Position numbers and translations under genes: made by a program. A stretch of 64,000 bases of DNA from Solirubrobacter pauli (GTDB lineage: Bacteria > Actinomycetota > Thermoleophilia > Solirubrobacterales > Solirubrobacteraceae), in assembly GCF_003633755.1 (NCBI RefSeq), contig NZ_RBIL01000001.1:3643426-3707425 (forward strand), in the 5' to 3' direction. Every line of letters starts with the position of its first letter. Positions within the stretch are counted from its first letter, which is position 1. Under the pieces are notes generated by a model. That model saw only the letters and a list, made by a program, of their open reading frames with translations. It was not told the DNA's origin and ran no database searches. Shown here in pieces: positions 9,893-16,813 of the stretch.

Positions 9893-11701
9893 GTGGGTAG
9901 GGGAATGAGCGGCGCCGCCCAGGTGCCGGCTATCGAGGGTGCTGGAAGCCCCGCGGACGACGATCAGAAGCTGGTCGCGCGTGTGCGGCGCGGCGACGAT
10001 CGCGCCTTCGAGCTCCTCTACGAGCGCTACCACCGGCGGATCTACGCGTACGTGCTTGGGATGGTCAAGGACCACGGCCGTGCCGAGGACGTCACCCAGG
10101 AGGTGTTCCTCTCCGCGCTGCGGCGGATGCGGGAGACCGAGCAGCCGCTGGCGTTCAAGCCCTGGCTCTACCAGATCGCCAAGAACTCCTGCATCGACGC
10201 GTTCCGCCGCTCCAAGCGCGCGGAGGAGGTCTCCTACGACGCCGACGGCGGCCTCGCACCCGCCGACCACTCCAAGCTCGTCGCCTCCGGCGCGTCCCCC
10301 GACGCGGCCGTGGCCGCCAAGCAGGACCTGGACAGCCTCTGCGGCGCGTTCGGCGGCCTCTCCGAGACCCACCACGAGATCCTCGTCCTGCGTGAGCTCG
10401 AGGGCCTGAGCTACGCCGAGATCGGCCGCCGCATGGGCATGAGCCGGCCGGCGGTGGAGTCGACGCTGTTCCGCGCCCGCCGGCGGCTGAGCGAGGAGTA
10501 CGACGACATCGTCTCCGGTGCCCGCTGCCTGCGGATCCAGAGCATCATCGCGATGGCGGTGCAGTCGCGGCCGGGGGCGCGCGACACGCGCCGGCTCGCC
10601 CGCCACCTCTCGCACTGCCAGCCGTGCCGGCGTGAGGCGCTCGCCGCCGGGCTGGACCGCGAGCTGTTCGGCCGCCCGTCGGTGCGCGAGCGCGTGGCCA
10701 ACCGGATCGCGGGCATCCTGCCGTTCCCGATCTTCGCCAAGTTCCGGCGCGAGGCCGACACGGCCGCCGCGTCCGCGCCGCCGAGCGGCCGCGGTGCCGC
10801 GTTCATGCAGCAGCTGCCGTTGCTCTCCGACCACCTCCAGAGCGGCTGGGGCAAGGCGGCCGCGGGTGCGGCCGTGCTGGTCGCGAGCGTCGGTGCGGGC
10901 GTGGGCGTCCAGCGGGTGACGAGCGCGCCGAGCGAGTCGGCGGCGGTGGAGTCGCCGGCGCGCAGCGCGTCGGCCGCACCCGCCCGGACCGCGACGGCGA
11001 CCGCCACCAGCACGCCGACCGAGCGCGCCGACGCCGACGCCGCGGGTGGCGGCGCCGCGCCCAAGGCACGCAAGGGCGGCGACTCCGGCGGGGCCAAGCG
11101 GGTCACCGGGCGCGACGGTGACGTGGCCGGAGCGGCACCGCGCGCCGGCAAGGGTGGCTCGGGCAGTGGGGGCGGTGGGGGCGGCACCCAGCCGCCGACC
11201 GCGAACGCGCCCGGCACGCCGGTCGTGGCCGCCGGTTCGAATCCCGACGACACGTCCGAGCGCAAGACCGAGAAGCCCGCGACCTCCGAGCCCACGCCCA
11301 CGGCCAGGAAGAAGCCTTCCCAGCAGGTGAAGGAGGACGTCACCAAGGCCACCGAGCCCGTCCGCGAAGTGGTCAAGCAGACCACCGACGGCGTGCAGCA
11401 GACCGTCGAGAAGACGACGGACACCGTGCAGCAGACGACCAACCAGGTCACCGAGGGCGTCAACGACGTCACGCAGCAGACGACGCAGACCGTCGACGAC
11501 ACCGTGAAGACCGTCACCGGCCCCGGCCCGGTCGCCGACACGGTCGACAAGACCACCGACAAGGTCGACAAGATCGTCGACGGCACGACCAAGACGACGC
11601 AGAAGATCGTGGGTGGCGTGCTCTACACGATCGACGCCACGACCGGCCGCGTGATCAACACGGTGCAGCTCGTCGCGGGGGCTCCGAAGCCGAGTGGCTA
11701 G
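9893..11701 (+). CDS. ECF sigma factor fused to zinc-finger, membrane helix and extracytoplasmic tail
   Basis: This 602-aa protein would direct RNA polymerase to a stress regulon while tethered to the membrane. GTG 9893 is chosen because AGGAGG (9879-9884) lies 8 nt upstream; GTG 9848 and ATG 9905 are alternatives. Sigma region 2 covers about residues 35-105 (YERYHRRIYAYVLG, EDVTQEVFLSALRRM) and region 4 about 150-205 (LSYAEIGRRMGMSRPAVEST). An anti-sigma-like HxxxCxxC zinc motif follows (H238, C242, C245). One hydrophobic helix lies near 320-340, then a long Ala/Gly/Pro/Thr-rich segment and degenerate TTDxVQQT-type repeats. It therefore looks like sigma and membrane-bound anti-sigma in one chain. 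Related fusions are known among actinobacterial ECF groups. A second copy of this architecture is at 24537-25991. Confidence 0.88.
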   Translation: MGRGMSGAAQVPAIEGAGSPADDDQKLVARVRRGDDRAFELLYERYHRRIYAYVLGMVKDHGRAEDVTQEVFLSALRRMRETEQPLAFKPWLYQIAKNSCIDAFRRSKRAEEVSYDADGGLAPADHSKLVASGASPDAAVAAKQDLDSLCGAFGGLSETHHEILVLRELEGLSYAEIGRRMGMSRPAVESTLFRARRRLSEEYDDIVSGARCLRIQSIIAMAVQSRPGARDTRRLARHLSHCQPCRREALAAGLDRELFGRPSVRERVANRIAGILPFPIFAKFRREADTAAASAPPSGRGAAFMQQLPLLSDHLQSGWGKAAAGAAVLVASVGAGVGVQRVTSAPSESAAVESPARSASAAPARTATATATSTPTERADADAAGGGAAPKARKGGDSGGAKRVTGRDGDVAGAAPRAGKGGSGSGGGGGGTQPPTANAPGTPVVAAGSNPDDTSERKTEKPATSEPTPTARKKPSQQVKEDVTKATEPVREVVKQTTDGVQQTVEKTTDTVQQTTNQVTEGVNDVTQQTTQTVDDTVKTVTGPGPVADTVDKTTDKVDKIVDGTTKTTQKIVGGVLYTIDATTGRVINTVQLVAGAPKPSG

Positions 11702-11704
11702 ACT
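11699..11704 (+). promoter_or_regulatory. -10 box TAGACT for tRNA-Pro, using the sigma gene's stop codon
   Basis: TAGACT begins with the TAG stop of the sigma-fusion gene and lies 10 nt before the mature tRNA 5' end at 11715, a good position for a tRNA promoter. Confidence 0.55.
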
Positions 11705-11714
11705 GCTTCCCGTT

Positions 11715-11788
11715 CGGGGCGTGGCGCAGCCTGGTAGCGCGCACCGTTCGGGTCGGTGAGGTCCCGAGTTCAAATCTCGGCGCCCCGA
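11715..11788 (+). tRNA. tRNA-Pro (anticodon CGG)
   Basis: A complete 74-nt cloverleaf can be folded by eye. The acceptor stem CGGGGCG pairs with CGCCCCG, with discriminator A at 11788. The D arm is GCGC/GCGC with loop AGCCTGGTA. The anticodon stem CACCG/CGGTG holds loop TTCGGGT, anticodon CGG. The T arm is CCGAG-TTCAAAT-CTCGG. It decodes CCG, the dominant proline codon in such a GC-rich genome. The 3' CCA is not encoded. Confidence 0.97.
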
Positions 11789-11822
11789 TGGAAGACGGTC
11801 CTTTTGACCCGAGAAGGACTCA

Positions 11823-11850
11823 CGAAGGCCCCGCCCCGGCGGGGCCTTCG
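11823..11850. terminator. Strong hairpin between tRNA-Pro and uspA
   Basis: CGAAGGCCCCGCC at 11823-11835 is the exact reverse complement of 11838-11850, giving a stem of about 12 bp with a 4-nt loop. It separates the tRNA-Pro gene from the convergent uspA stop at 11857. There is no clear U tract on the plus strand (TCGTTCTC follows), so it may act in both directions as a GC-rich intrinsic terminator. Confidence 0.75.
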
Positions 11851-11856
11851 TCGTTC

Positions 11857-12360
11857 TCAGCCCGTGAGCGGGAAGACGTCCAGCGAGCTCGCCGGCGCGG
11901 GTGCGGGCGCGACCGCCGGCTCCTCGGACGCGGCGCGCGTGAGCAGCACCGGGATCGGGCTCGCGTGCAGGACCTTCTGGGACACGCAGCCGAGCAGCGA
12001 CTGGTGCAGTCGGCCGTGCCCGTGCGAGCCCATCACGATCAGGTCGAACGCGCCGGAGCGGGCGCGTTCGATCAGCGCCTTGGCCGCCGGGCCCTCGACG
12101 AGGAGCGTGGTGACGCTGATGTCCGCGGGCAGCGAGGCGGTCGCGTGGCGGAGCAGCTCGGTGTAGTGCTTGACGACCTCGTTGCGCGGCGGCGCGGCGC
12201 CCGTGGCCAGCAGGGCGGTCGCCGGGATCGGCGGGATCGCGGTCAACAGCGTGAGACGGGCGTGCTGATCGCGGGCCAGAGCGGACGCGTGCGCGAGGGC
12301 GGCGTCGCCGTCCGGCGAGCCATCGACCGCCACCAGGATGTTGCGGTAGACGCTGCTCAT
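11857..12360 (-). CDS. Universal stress protein (UspA family)
   Basis: A single-domain cytoplasmic Usp of 167 aa starting at ATG 12360, with GGAGAGG just upstream as ribosome-binding site. The opening ILVAVDGSPDGDAAL is the conserved first strand and loop. The ATP-binding G-rich pattern is visible in GSHGHGR followed by the downstream Gly and the IPVLL strand. ATP-binding Usps act as dormancy and stress sensors, which is family knowledge. A minus-strand TATAGT (12384-12379) could be its -10. The C-terminal 20 residues are Ala/Pro-rich and variable. The gene runs toward the tRNA-Pro terminator. Confidence 0.9.
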   Translation of the reverse strand: MSSVYRNILVAVDGSPDGDAALAHASALARDQHARLTLLTAIPPIPATALLATGAAPPRNEVVKHYTELLRHATASLPADISVTTLLVEGPAAKALIERARSGAFDLIVMGSHGHGRLHQSLLGCVSQKVLHASPIPVLLTRAASEEPAVAPAPAPASSLDVFPLTG

Positions 12361-12449
12361 AGAGCCTCTCCAGACGCGACTATAGGCCCAGCGTAGGCGA
12401 ACCGCGTGGGTACTTGACCCCAACTATGCGCCCGGTGAGGTTCGCCCAC

Positions 12450-12455
12450 TAGTCT
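12450..12455 (+). promoter_or_regulatory. -10 box TAGTCT of the Lrp/AsnC gene
   Basis: TAGTCT is 7 nt before ATG 12463 with no ribosome-binding site between, consistent with leaderless transcription. Confidence 0.6.
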
Positions 12456-12462
12456 GCCGCGC

Positions 12463-12933
12463 ATGATCGACGGGCTGGACTCCCGGCTGCTGCTGACGCT
12501 GCGGTCGAATCCGCGGATCGGGCTCGTGGAGGTCGCACGGCGCCTCGGGGTCGCGCGCGGCACCGTGCAAGCGCGCCTCGACAAGCTCGTGGCCCGCAAC
12601 GTGATCACCGGCTTCGGGCCCGAGTGCGAGCCCGCCGAGATGGGCTATCCCGTGCTGGCGTTCGTGGCGCTGGAGATCGTCCAGGGCCGGCTCGACGAGG
12701 CGATCGAAGGCCTCCGGCGCGTCCCGGAGGTGCTCGAGGCACACGGGGTGACCGGCAACAGCGACATCCTCTGCCGGGTCGTGGCGCGCGACAACACGCA
12801 TCTGCAGGACGTGATCAACGCGATGCTGCACACGGGTGCGGTCCAGCGCTCGACGAGCTCGATCTCGATGACGCGGCAGATCCCCTACCGCATCGACCCG
12901 CTGATCAGGGCCGCGGGCGCAGACGCGCCGTGA
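12463..12933 (+). CDS. Lrp/AsnC-family transcriptional regulator
   Basis: A feast/famine-type regulator of 156 aa. The N-terminal winged HTH reads LDSRLLLTLRSNPRIGLVEVARRLGV then ARGTVQARLDKLVARNVI. The C-terminal RAM/ligand-binding domain (about residues 65-140) has the VTGNSDILCRVVARD core. Such proteins usually bind amino acids or related metabolites and form octamers. The target is unknown. The convergent gene is a histidine kinase (29-nt overlap) and uspA is divergent, so autoregulation from the 102-nt gap is possible. Confidence 0.9.
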   Translation: MIDGLDSRLLLTLRSNPRIGLVEVARRLGVARGTVQARLDKLVARNVITGFGPECEPAEMGYPVLAFVALEIVQGRLDEAIEGLRRVPEVLEAHGVTGNSDILCRVVARDNTHLQDVINAMLHTGAVQRSTSSISMTRQIPYRIDPLIRAAGADAP

Positions 12934-14005
12934 GCGCGGTGCCCGCGCCGCGCGGGCTGTGGATCGCCAGCGTGCCGCCCAGCGCCTCCACGCGCGCCCG
13001 CAGGCCCTGAAGGCCCGTCCCGCGCGAGGGGCAGGCGCCGCCCGCCCCGTTGTCGGCGACGGCCACCAGCAGCTCGTCGTCGGACGCGGTGACCCGCACC
13101 CGCAGCTCGGTCGCCGCCGCGTGCTTGATCGCGTTCGTCAGCGCCTCCGAGACGAGGAACCACACGGTCGCCTCGATCACCGCCGACGGCCGCTCGTCCG
13201 GCAACGCCTCGATCCGCACCGGGAGCGGCGACTGCACCGCCAGCGCCGACAACGCCGGTCGCAGCCCGCGCTCGAGCCCGACCGGGTGCAGCCCCTGGGC
13301 CAGCTCGCGCAGCTCGCGCCCGGCGATGACGGCCTGCTCGCGCGCCGCGGACAGCCGTGCGACCGCCCGCCCCGGGTCCGCCTCCAGCTCACGCAGGGCG
13401 AGGTCCAGCGCCTGACCGAGCACGACGAGCCGCTGCTGCGCGCCGTCGTGCAGGTCCCGCCCGATCCGCCGGCGCTCCTCGTCGGCGGCGCGCAGGAGCG
13501 CCACCTCGTGGCGCCGGCGCTCGAGCTCCGCGCCGGCCCGCGCCGCGAAGATCCGCAGCGCCTGCAGCTCCGACGGCGCCGGGTCCAGCGGGGTGCGGGC
13601 GGAGATCACGCCGATGTGCCCGATCGCCTCGCCGCGCCCGTCGCGCAGCGCGACCGCGAGGTAGCCGTCGAGCGCGTAGCGCCGCAGGAACGCGTCCTCG
13701 GGGTAACGCAGCCGCGCACCGCGCGAGACGAGCAGCAGGTCGTGCGTGTACGCGTCCTCGCACGGCGTTCCCGCGAGCGTGAAGACCTGGCCCTCGCGCA
13801 GCTCGACACCCGGCTTGCCGAAGCTCGCGAGCGTGCACGCCTCGCCGTCGCCACAGCGCTCGGCGACGAACGCCATGTCGGCATCGAGCGCCCCGGCCAG
13901 CTCGGTCACGAGGCAGCGCAGGAACTCCTTGCCGACGGCGCCGGCCGTGCCGGTGGCGAGACGGGTGAGGAGGGAGCTCTCGACGGGGTGCGCGGCGATG
14001 CTCAA
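12905..14005 (-). CDS. GAF-domain sensor histidine kinase (NarL/HisKA_3 type)
   Basis: A 366-aa soluble two-component kinase starting with TTG 14005. An N-terminal GAF domain (about residues 20-160) precedes the dimerisation/phosphoacceptor helix with RDLHDGAQQR (His about residue 186). The HATPase domain has SEALTNAIKHA (N box), VADNGAGG (G1) and GTGLQGLRARVEALGG (G2). No transmembrane segment is seen, so it probably senses a cytoplasmic signal through GAF. No response regulator is adjacent, making it an orphan within this window. A TACCAT (minus, 14021-14016) lies 10 nt before the start. Confidence 0.9.
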   Translation of the reverse strand: MSIAAHPVESSLLTRLATGTAGAVGKEFLRCLVTELAGALDADMAFVAERCGDGEACTLASFGKPGVELREGQVFTLAGTPCEDAYTHDLLLVSRGARLRYPEDAFLRRYALDGYLAVALRDGRGEAIGHIGVISARTPLDPAPSELQALRIFAARAGAELERRRHEVALLRAADEERRRIGRDLHDGAQQRLVVLGQALDLALRELEADPGRAVARLSAAREQAVIAGRELRELAQGLHPVGLERGLRPALSALAVQSPLPVRIEALPDERPSAVIEATVWFLVSEALTNAIKHAAATELRVRVTASDDELLVAVADNGAGGACPSRGTGLQGLRARVEALGGTLAIHSPRGAGTALTARLRPRP

Positions 14006-14084
14006 GGCGACCGCGATGGTACGGGCGCGGACACGCCGTCAACAGTGGTGCAGCCTCACCGACGGGTACGGTTACCACCCCTTG

Positions 14085-14603
14085 TTGACGCTCACGCCCC
14101 CCTTCATCCGCAGCTACGACCACTTCGTCGGAACCGAGGGCCCGGTGCTCGTGCTCTTCGGCGACTACGAGGACCCCGCGTCCGGCGCCGCCCACCGCGG
14201 CGTCACCGCCCTGCGCGAGCGCTGGGACGGCTTCGTCTACGCCTGGCGGCACCTCCCGATGGCCGAGGAGCACCCGAACGCCAACGGCGCCGCGCTCGCG
14301 GCCGAGTGCGCCGGTGCGCAGGACTCGTTCTGGGCCTTCCACCACGTCCTGCTCGCGCGCCAGGAGGCGCTCTCGGTGCCGGATCTCCTGAACTACGCGG
14401 CGCAGATCGGCATCGACGTCGCGACGCTGATGGAGGACATGATGGACGAGCGCCACGCCGACCGGATCGTCGACAACATCCGGTCCGCGGTGGACTCCGG
14501 GGTGCGTCACGCACCCGCGGTCTTCATCGAGGGCGTGCGCTGGGAGGGCGGCACCGATCCGGACGCGCTGGAGGGCGCCCTGCGTGCAGCCCTGGCCGGG
14601 TGA
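14085..14603 (+). CDS. DsbA-like thioredoxin-fold protein lacking the CxxC motif
   Basis: A 172-aa thioredoxin-fold protein closest in pattern to the DsbA-like domains of actinobacteria, including those fused to NhaA antiporters. The core VLVLFGDYEDPASGAAH aligns with the usual FGDYxCPxC segment, but both active-site cysteines are absent. The helical insert (AAECAGAQDSFWAFHHVLL) and SGVRHAPAVFIEGVRWEGG, with the cis-Pro equivalent, are retained. It is therefore probably not a disulfide oxidoreductase. Start is uncertain: TTG 14082 or 14085, 9-12 nt after TACGGT (14067-14072). It overlaps the next gene by 20 nt. Confidence 0.72.
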   Translation: MTLTPPFIRSYDHFVGTEGPVLVLFGDYEDPASGAAHRGVTALRERWDGFVYAWRHLPMAEEHPNANGAALAAECAGAQDSFWAFHHVLLARQEALSVPDLLNYAAQIGIDVATLMEDMMDERHADRIVDNIRSAVDSGVRHAPAVFIEGVRWEGGTDPDALEGALRAALAG

Positions 14604-15795
14604 GGTCCTCGAGGAGCGTGCGGGTGAGATCGCGGTCGGCTTCGCCGCGCTGTTGACGCGGCAGGCCGCCTGGCGCCACCGCCGCGTGGAGACGATCGAC
14701 GTGCTCTCGCACGAGCAGGTGCGGCGCTCGGTGTCGGTCGACTTCACGGTCCCGCTCGAGCACCGCGGGGAGTTGGCGCTCGGCGACGGTCAGTGGGTCG
14801 TCCCGCTCGCCGTGCTCGACAAGCGCAAGCTCGTGCACTTCGACCTGCTCGGCGAGGACGGCTACGCGCTGCCGCTGATGCGGTCGGACGAGGTGCAGGT
14901 GATCGCGCGCGAGCTGCTGTACATGGTCCTGGACCTCGACCTGGACGGCGCCGAGCTGGACTTCGACGCCGGCGACCTGATCGAGCGGGTGCTCGCCGCG
15001 GGCCCCGAGGACGGTCCGGCCGTGCATCCGCGCGTGGCCCAGGTGGCCGACCGCGCGCCGGAGTTCGCCGCGCTCGCCACCACGCTGACGAGCGGCTTCC
15101 TGCTGTGCGCGGTGCTCTCGGACGTCAGCCGCCGGCGCGTGGTCAAGTTCGCCTACGACGAGCCGCTCGGCCGGCCGGACCGGTTCTCGCACTTCTACGG
15201 CACGCAGGGCTGCAGCGAGGCCGCGAGCTACCACGTCGAGCTCAGCGTCCCCGACGGCATGCGCGCCCGCAGCGCCGACATCGTCGACAACCGGACCGGC
15301 GCGCTGCTGTTGGAAGGCCCGCACGACTCCGACCGGCCCGGCCTGCACTACGTCGCCGGTGCCGAGGCGAGCGAGGAGCCGGGGCTGAGCGTCCGCTACG
15401 CCACCGAGCGCGGCGGCTTCCTCGTCCCGGCGATGCTCGTCTCCTGGGTGATCGCGGCGGAGCTCGGGTTCGCGGCGCTGTTCGCGGACCTGCACGGGAT
15501 CGCGACGACGGGCGGCCCGGCGGTCGCCGTGCTGCTGTCGATCTCGGCCGTGTTCTCGAGCCTCGTGCTGCGCGCGGGCGAGCATCCGCTGGTCCAGCTC
15601 GTGCTCGCGCCGTACCGGATGCTGCTGGGCACGGCGACGATCATGGCCGTGCTCGCGGGTGCCGTGCTCGCGTTCCGCGGTTCGCCCACGCTGCTGGACC
15701 TGACATGGGGCATCGGCGCCATTGTGGCCGTGGTCGTGGCAGGTATCCTGTCCATTGAGGTCGCCCGCGCGCCGGCGACCGCCAAACGCCCATGA
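14584..15795 (+). CDS. Hypothetical protein with four C-terminal membrane helices
   Basis: A 403-aa protein not recognised. Residues 1 to about 275 look soluble, with an acidic segment rich in LDLDLDGAELDFDAGD. Four hydrophobic helices follow, beginning at FLVPAMLVSWVIAAEL, AVLLSISAVFSSLVL, MLLGTATIMAVLAGAVL and WGIGAIVAVVVAGIL. The soluble part has strand-rich segments such as YHVELSVPDGMRARSADIVD that could form a beta-sandwich. GTG 14584 is used; it overlaps the preceding DsbA-like gene, and the end overlaps the next gene as ATGA, so the three are probably co-translated. Confidence 0.7.
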   Translation: MQPWPGEVLEERAGEIAVGFAALLTRQAAWRHRRVETIDVLSHEQVRRSVSVDFTVPLEHRGELALGDGQWVVPLAVLDKRKLVHFDLLGEDGYALPLMRSDEVQVIARELLYMVLDLDLDGAELDFDAGDLIERVLAAGPEDGPAVHPRVAQVADRAPEFAALATTLTSGFLLCAVLSDVSRRRVVKFAYDEPLGRPDRFSHFYGTQGCSEAASYHVELSVPDGMRARSADIVDNRTGALLLEGPHDSDRPGLHYVAGAEASEEPGLSVRYATERGGFLVPAMLVSWVIAAELGFAALFADLHGIATTGGPAVAVLLSISAVFSSLVLRAGEHPLVQLVLAPYRMLLGTATIMAVLAGAVLAFRGSPTLLDLTWGIGAIVAVVVAGILSIEVARAPATAKRP

Positions 15796-15974
15796 GCATC
15801 GCCGACTTCTTCCGCCGGGAGCCCAAGTCCCTCAAGGGGATCAAGGAACGCTCGGGCGTGGCGCAGGGGGCGGAGCTGGCGTTGCCCGCGCTCAAGCCGA
15901 TCACGGGCGAGCAGGCCCGCGCGGCGCTCAAGCGCTCACGTGCGCGTCGCGAAGAAGGCCGCGGCGCTGCGTAG
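15792..15974 (+). CDS. Hypothetical small basic protein (60 aa)
   Basis: A short gene starting with the ATGA overlap that ends the membrane-protein gene, so translational coupling is likely. The peptide MSIADFFRREPKSLKGIKER has an amphipathic basic N-terminus and the C-terminus is Arg-rich (RARREEGR). No domain is recognised. Its last 39 nt overlap the convergent membrane-protein gene. G/C third positions and the coupled start support coding, but length limits confidence. Confidence 0.5.
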   Translation: MSIADFFRREPKSLKGIKERSGVAQGAELALPALKPITGEQARAALKRSRARREEGRGAA

Positions 15975-16772
15975 CAGCCCGGCCACGCCCAACACGAGCA
16001 GCGCGATCATCAGCGCGTACCAGGCACCGCCGCCCGACACGTCGTCCGGGTGCAGCAGCGGCAGCGCGAGCACCAGCACGCTCCAGCAGGTGAGCGTCGC
16101 GTAGGGGATGAACGCCTCGTGCGGGCGCCGCAGGCCGATCGCGCAGCTGACGAGCATCGTCCCGAACAGCGCGTACCAGGCGGCGACGGCGCGGGCGAGC
16201 AGCGGCGTGAGCGCCCACGGCCAGTGGTCCCCGAGGCCGGGTGACACGTACAGCGCGGTCGAGCCGACCAGCAGCGCGACGCCGACGACCGCGCTGATCA
16301 CGCGCAGGACCTTCAGCCCGCAGTGCGCGTCCGGCTCGGCCGCCGCGTCGCGCCGCTGGCGCCAGACGAGGAACGGCACCGCGAACGGCACGCCGACGTA
16401 GACCGCCGTCCAGACCCACGTCAGCGGGTAGTCCCACTTGAAGCGGTCCGCGTGGATGAACGTGGCGAGCGCGAGCGTGCTGGCCAGCACCCAGAGCGCG
16501 ACCGGCAACGTCGAGAACGTCCGCCACTGCTTCGCGCGCCAGAGCACGAGGCCGGTCGCCAGCGTGCCCGCGAGGAAGCCGGCGCCGATGAACGCGGCGT
16601 TGACGGCGGGCTTGATCGACCAGGCGTAGTCCGTGTCGGCCAGGCCGGGGGCGAGGTACAGGAAGAGCCCGTTGGCGGCGGCGAGCCAGAACAGGATCCA
16701 GATGCCGGTGCGGGTCAGCGGTTGGACCGGCCCGGTGGCCGAGCCGGTGCGGGGGAGCTGCGTGGCGGTCAC
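15936..16772 (-). CDS. Hypothetical polytopic membrane protein
   Basis: An integral membrane protein of about 278 aa with roughly eight hydrophobic helices (for example GIWILFWLAAANGLFLYLA, FIGAGFLAGTLATGLVLW, ALLVGSTALYV, WYALMIALLVLGVAGLL). Short charged loops alternate with Trp/Tyr-rich helix ends. No transporter or enzyme motif is recognised. GTG 16772 (VTATQLP) is preferred; ATG 16790 adds six residues. It lies just upstream, on the same strand, of nothing obvious and downstream of the acyl-CoA ligase (gap 16773-16813 in the opposite order of transcription), so it may be read from the ligase promoter. Confidence 0.72.
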   Translation of the reverse strand: MTATQLPRTGSATGPVQPLTRTGIWILFWLAAANGLFLYLAPGLADTDYAWSIKPAVNAAFIGAGFLAGTLATGLVLWRAKQWRTFSTLPVALWVLASTLALATFIHADRFKWDYPLTWVWTAVYVGVPFAVPFLVWRQRRDAAAEPDAHCGLKVLRVISAVVGVALLVGSTALYVSPGLGDHWPWALTPLLARAVAAWYALFGTMLVSCAIGLRRPHEAFIPYATLTCWSVLVLALPLLHPDDVSGGGAWYALMIALLVLGVAGLLRSAAAFFATRT

Positions 16773-16813
16773 CCGCCGACATTCCCACACGCGGTCCGAC
16801 GCGGGAAGTGCGG

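Noticed and set aside
11330-11640. Imperfect DNA repeats in the sigma-fusion tail
   Set aside because: They follow the TTDxVQQT-type protein repeat, so they are listed with the protein and not as a satellite.
11715-11788. tRNA-Pro as an integration site
   Set aside because: No repeated tRNA 3' segment downstream and no integrase; ordinary chromosomal genes follow.
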